From positions 1,815,353-1,879,352 of the forward strand of contig NZ_CP027806.1 in assembly GCF_003353065.1 (NCBI RefSeq): DNA of 64,000 nucleotides, read 5' to 3'. Positions 62,222 to 64,000 of this stretch are shown here, piece by piece; position 1 is the stretch's first letter, and each line of letters opens with the position of its first letter. Origin of the DNA: Cyclonatronum proteinivorum. GTDB taxonomy: Bacteria; Bacteroidota; Rhodothermia; Balneolales; Cyclonatronaceae. The notes below the pieces were generated by a model. It searched no databases, was not told where the DNA came from, and worked only from the letters and a program-made list of their open reading frames with translations. The position numbers were made by a program, and so were the translations under genes.

Positions 62222-64000
62222 AACAAACCATCCCCATCATTCTAAGTATCCTCTTTCTACTCATGGCAACACCTGAGTCCCTGATTGCGCAGCAGGAGCG
62301 TCCGCTTTATCTCGACCCGAATGCTTCGGTAGAGGACCGTGTGGAAGACCTGCTCGCCCGCATGACCCTCGAAGAAAAAATCGGGCAGATGAGTCAGCTC
62401 GATATCTCACAAATCAACACAACCGGACTTCAAGCTGATGTTTTTCTCGATCCGGAAAAAGCCCGCGACATGGTCGTTAACAACCATGTTGGCTCGTTCC
62501 TAAACGGGGAGGCCGTTCCACCGCAGCAGTGGTATGAATTTATGGCGGAGCTCACCCGCATTGCGGTTGAGGAAACCCGTCTCGGCATCCCCATCATTTA
62601 CGGGATTGATCACGTGCACGGGGCAAGCTATATGGCGGAAACTACCATCTTCCCGCAGCCGATCAACCTCGGTGCGACCTTCAACACAGAGCACGGCTAC
62701 AACATGGGCTGGGTGACAGCGCTGGAAATGGCCGATGTTGGCCATCACTGGAATTTCGCGCCAACCCTTGATGTGGGCCGGAATCAGATTTGGGGCCGCC
62801 TTTATGAAACCTTCGGAGAAGATCCGTTGCTAACATCCCGCATGGGGGTCGCCTATCTCGACGGCTTCCACAACAATGAAGAAATTGCGCCTTACCGGCT
62901 GGCTTCCAATGCCAAGCATTTTCTGGCCTACTCGGATCCTGTGTCAGGCTGGGATAAATCCCCGGCAAGCCTGAGCATGCAGGAAATTTATGAAATGCAC
63001 CTGCCGCCGTTCCGGGCTGCCATTGAAGCCGGCGTGATGACCATCATGGCCAACAGCTCGGAAGTAAACGGCGAACCCGTGCACGCTTCCGCTCTATTCC
63101 TCACCGAAATGCTGCGAAAGCAGCTCGGTTTCGACGGCGTAGTGCTCACTGACTGGGATGAAGTCGGCAAACTCGCCGGTTTTCACCGCATGGTTCCCGA
63201 TTATAAAGAGGGCACCTACCGGGCTGTGACGGCCGGTATCGATGTGAGTATGACACCCCTCAGCCTGAATTTTAATGAGGCCCTTTTGGAACTCGTGCAG
63301 GAAGGCCGTATTTCTGAGGAAAGAGTGGATGAATCTGTCCGCCGTGTGCTGCGCCTGAAGTTTGAGATCGGCCTCTTTGAAAACCCGTTTCCGCGCAATG
63401 ACCGGCTCGACCGCATTGGCAGCGAAGAAAGCCGGATGAAATCCCTGCAGGCTGCCCGCGAATCCCTCGTGCTTCTCAAAAATGAAGACGACGTCCTTCC
63501 GCTGCAAAATCCAGGCAGAATCGTAGTTGCGGGGCCTTCTGCCAACAGCAAACGTAACCTTTCCGGCGGCTGGACCCTGGCATGGCAGGGCGGACGTGAA
63601 GAGCAGTACCCCGATCGCATGCTCACCGTGTACACCGGCCTGCAGCAGGCTTTCCCCGAAGCGCAGATCGATTTGCTTGAAACACTGCCTGAAAGCCGTG
63701 AAGCCCTTATGGATTTCCTTGCCGGTGCCGAAACTATCATCTATGCCGGCGGTGAAGAACCCTATGCTGAATTCCTGGGCAACATCCTCGACCTGAATCT
63801 CGAAGCTTCGCAAAAAGAGGATATCCGCCGCCTGTCTGAATCCGGTATCCCGCTTGTGACCGTGCTCATTCAGGGCCGTCCCCGCCTGATCACGGACGTA
63901 CTCGATCACATGGACGCACTCGTGCATGCAGGCCTGCCCGGTTTTGAAGGAGGGGAAGCCATAGCCGATGTTCTGAGTGGCAACGTTAATCCGAGCGGTC
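62218..64000 (+). CDS. GH3 beta-glucosidase, 3' end outside the window
   Basis: The first 594 codons of a GH3 enzyme; the frame is open to the right edge. Signal peptide about 1-24 (ending SLIAQQ). The N-terminal (beta/alpha)8 domain contains LARMTLEEKIGQMSQ, GIPIIYGIDHVHGA, FAPTLDVGRNQIWGR, KHFLAY and the nucleophile D312 in VVLTDWDEV. The second domain begins near 410 (ESLVLLKNEDDVLPL). It is secreted to the periplasm or surface and releases glucose from beta-glucan oligomers for the sugar porter. Confidence 0.92.
   Translation, partial: MKQTIPIILSILFLLMATPESLIAQQERPLYLDPNASVEDRVEDLLARMTLEEKIGQMSQLDISQINTTGLQADVFLDPEKARDMVVNNHVGSFLNGEAVPPQQWYEFMAELTRIAVEETRLGIPIIYGIDHVHGASYMAETTIFPQPINLGATFNTEHGYNMGWVTALEMADVGHHWNFAPTLDVGRNQIWGRLYETFGEDPLLTSRMGVAYLDGFHNNEEIAPYRLASNAKHFLAYSDPVSGWDKSPASLSMQEIYEMHLPPFRAAIEAGVMTIMANSSEVNGEPVHASALFLTEMLRKQLGFDGVVLTDWDEVGKLAGFHRMVPDYKEGTYRAVTAGIDVSMTPLSLNFNEALLELVQEGRISEERVDESVRRVLRLKFEIGLFENPFPRNDRLDRIGSEESRMKSLQAARESLVLLKNEDDVLPLQNPGRIVVAGPSANSKRNLSGGWTLAWQGGREEQYPDRMLTVYTGLQQAFPEAQIDLLETLPESREALMDFLAGAETIIYAGGEEPYAEFLGNILDLNLEASQKEDIRRLSESGIPLVTVLIQGRPRLITDVLDHMDALVHAGLPGFEGGEAIADVLSGNVNPSG

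Overview
The window reads as chromosomal DNA from a member of the Bacteroidota/Rhodothermota/Balneolota group; this placement is an inference from gene content. Supporting signs are a Bacteroidota-type promoter (TTG, 20 nt, TAnnTTTG) at 8338-8368, mostly weak Shine-Dalgarno sequences, sensors of the Reg_prop/Y_Y_Y type, phosphate porins of the OprO/OprP family and a beta-1,3-glucan utilisation locus made of lipoproteins. Coding density is high and no tRNA or rRNA gene is visible.

Layout. 0.5-3.6 kb: an arsenic module arsR, arsD, arsA with two matching palindromic operators and no arsenite pump. 3.7-9.5 kb: an orphan antitoxin, an MMPL/RND exporter with a DUF1302-like outer-membrane protein, an SRPBCC protein and a small secreted protein. 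9.7 kb: a 142-bp MITE-like repeat with 18-bp terminal inverted repeats, with relatives at 27.9 and 42.2 kb. 9.9-12.3 kb: a large zinc-metalloprotease lipoprotein. 12.5-17.6 kb: an accessory, defence-like island on the minus strand with a HEPN-MNT toxin-antitoxin pair, a guanine deaminase gene broken by one stop codon, a candidate small RNA, and two consecutive two-gene modules, each an ABC/AAA-type ATPase with a nuclease-like partner (PD-(D/E)xK-like and DUF4276/Toprim-like). 17.6-18.3 kb: repeat-rich DNA without genes. 18.3-24.1 kb: a complete RND efflux operon. 24.3-29.5 kb: heptanucleotide arrays and two paralogous propeller sensors, one of them cut off exactly at a repeat copy.

29.6-43.6 kb is a phosphate island. 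A PhnD-like periplasmic protein, a histidine kinase and an NtrC-type sigma54 activator (minus strand, overlapping genes) diverge from a plus-strand set encoding two CYTH-type proteins, an SLC13 transporter, a DUF47/PhoU-like protein, a PiT phosphate transporter, phosphate-selective porins and a lipoprotein. The gap between the two sets carries a good sigma54 -24/-12 promoter preceded by phased repeats that look like enhancer sites.

44.0-64.0 kb is a beta-1,3-glucan (laminarin-type) utilisation locus without a SusC/SusD pair. It encodes a secreted glycosidase apparently fused to an outer-membrane beta-barrel, a glycan-binding lipoprotein, a GH16 laminarinase lipoprotein, a probable GH149 beta-1,3-glucan phosphorylase, one lipoprotein and two cytoplasmic GH17 enzymes, a GPH-type symporter, a membrane-anchored LuxR-type regulator, a sugar-porter MFS protein and a GH3 beta-glucosidase that runs off the right edge. 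The inferred flow is surface cleavage, passage through the fused barrel, periplasmic trimming, symport, then intracellular phosphorolysis and hydrolysis. The strongest candidates for something undescribed are the glycosidase-barrel fusion in a SusCD-free locus, the paired ATPase/nuclease modules, and the sigma54/PhnD-like control of phosphate genes.
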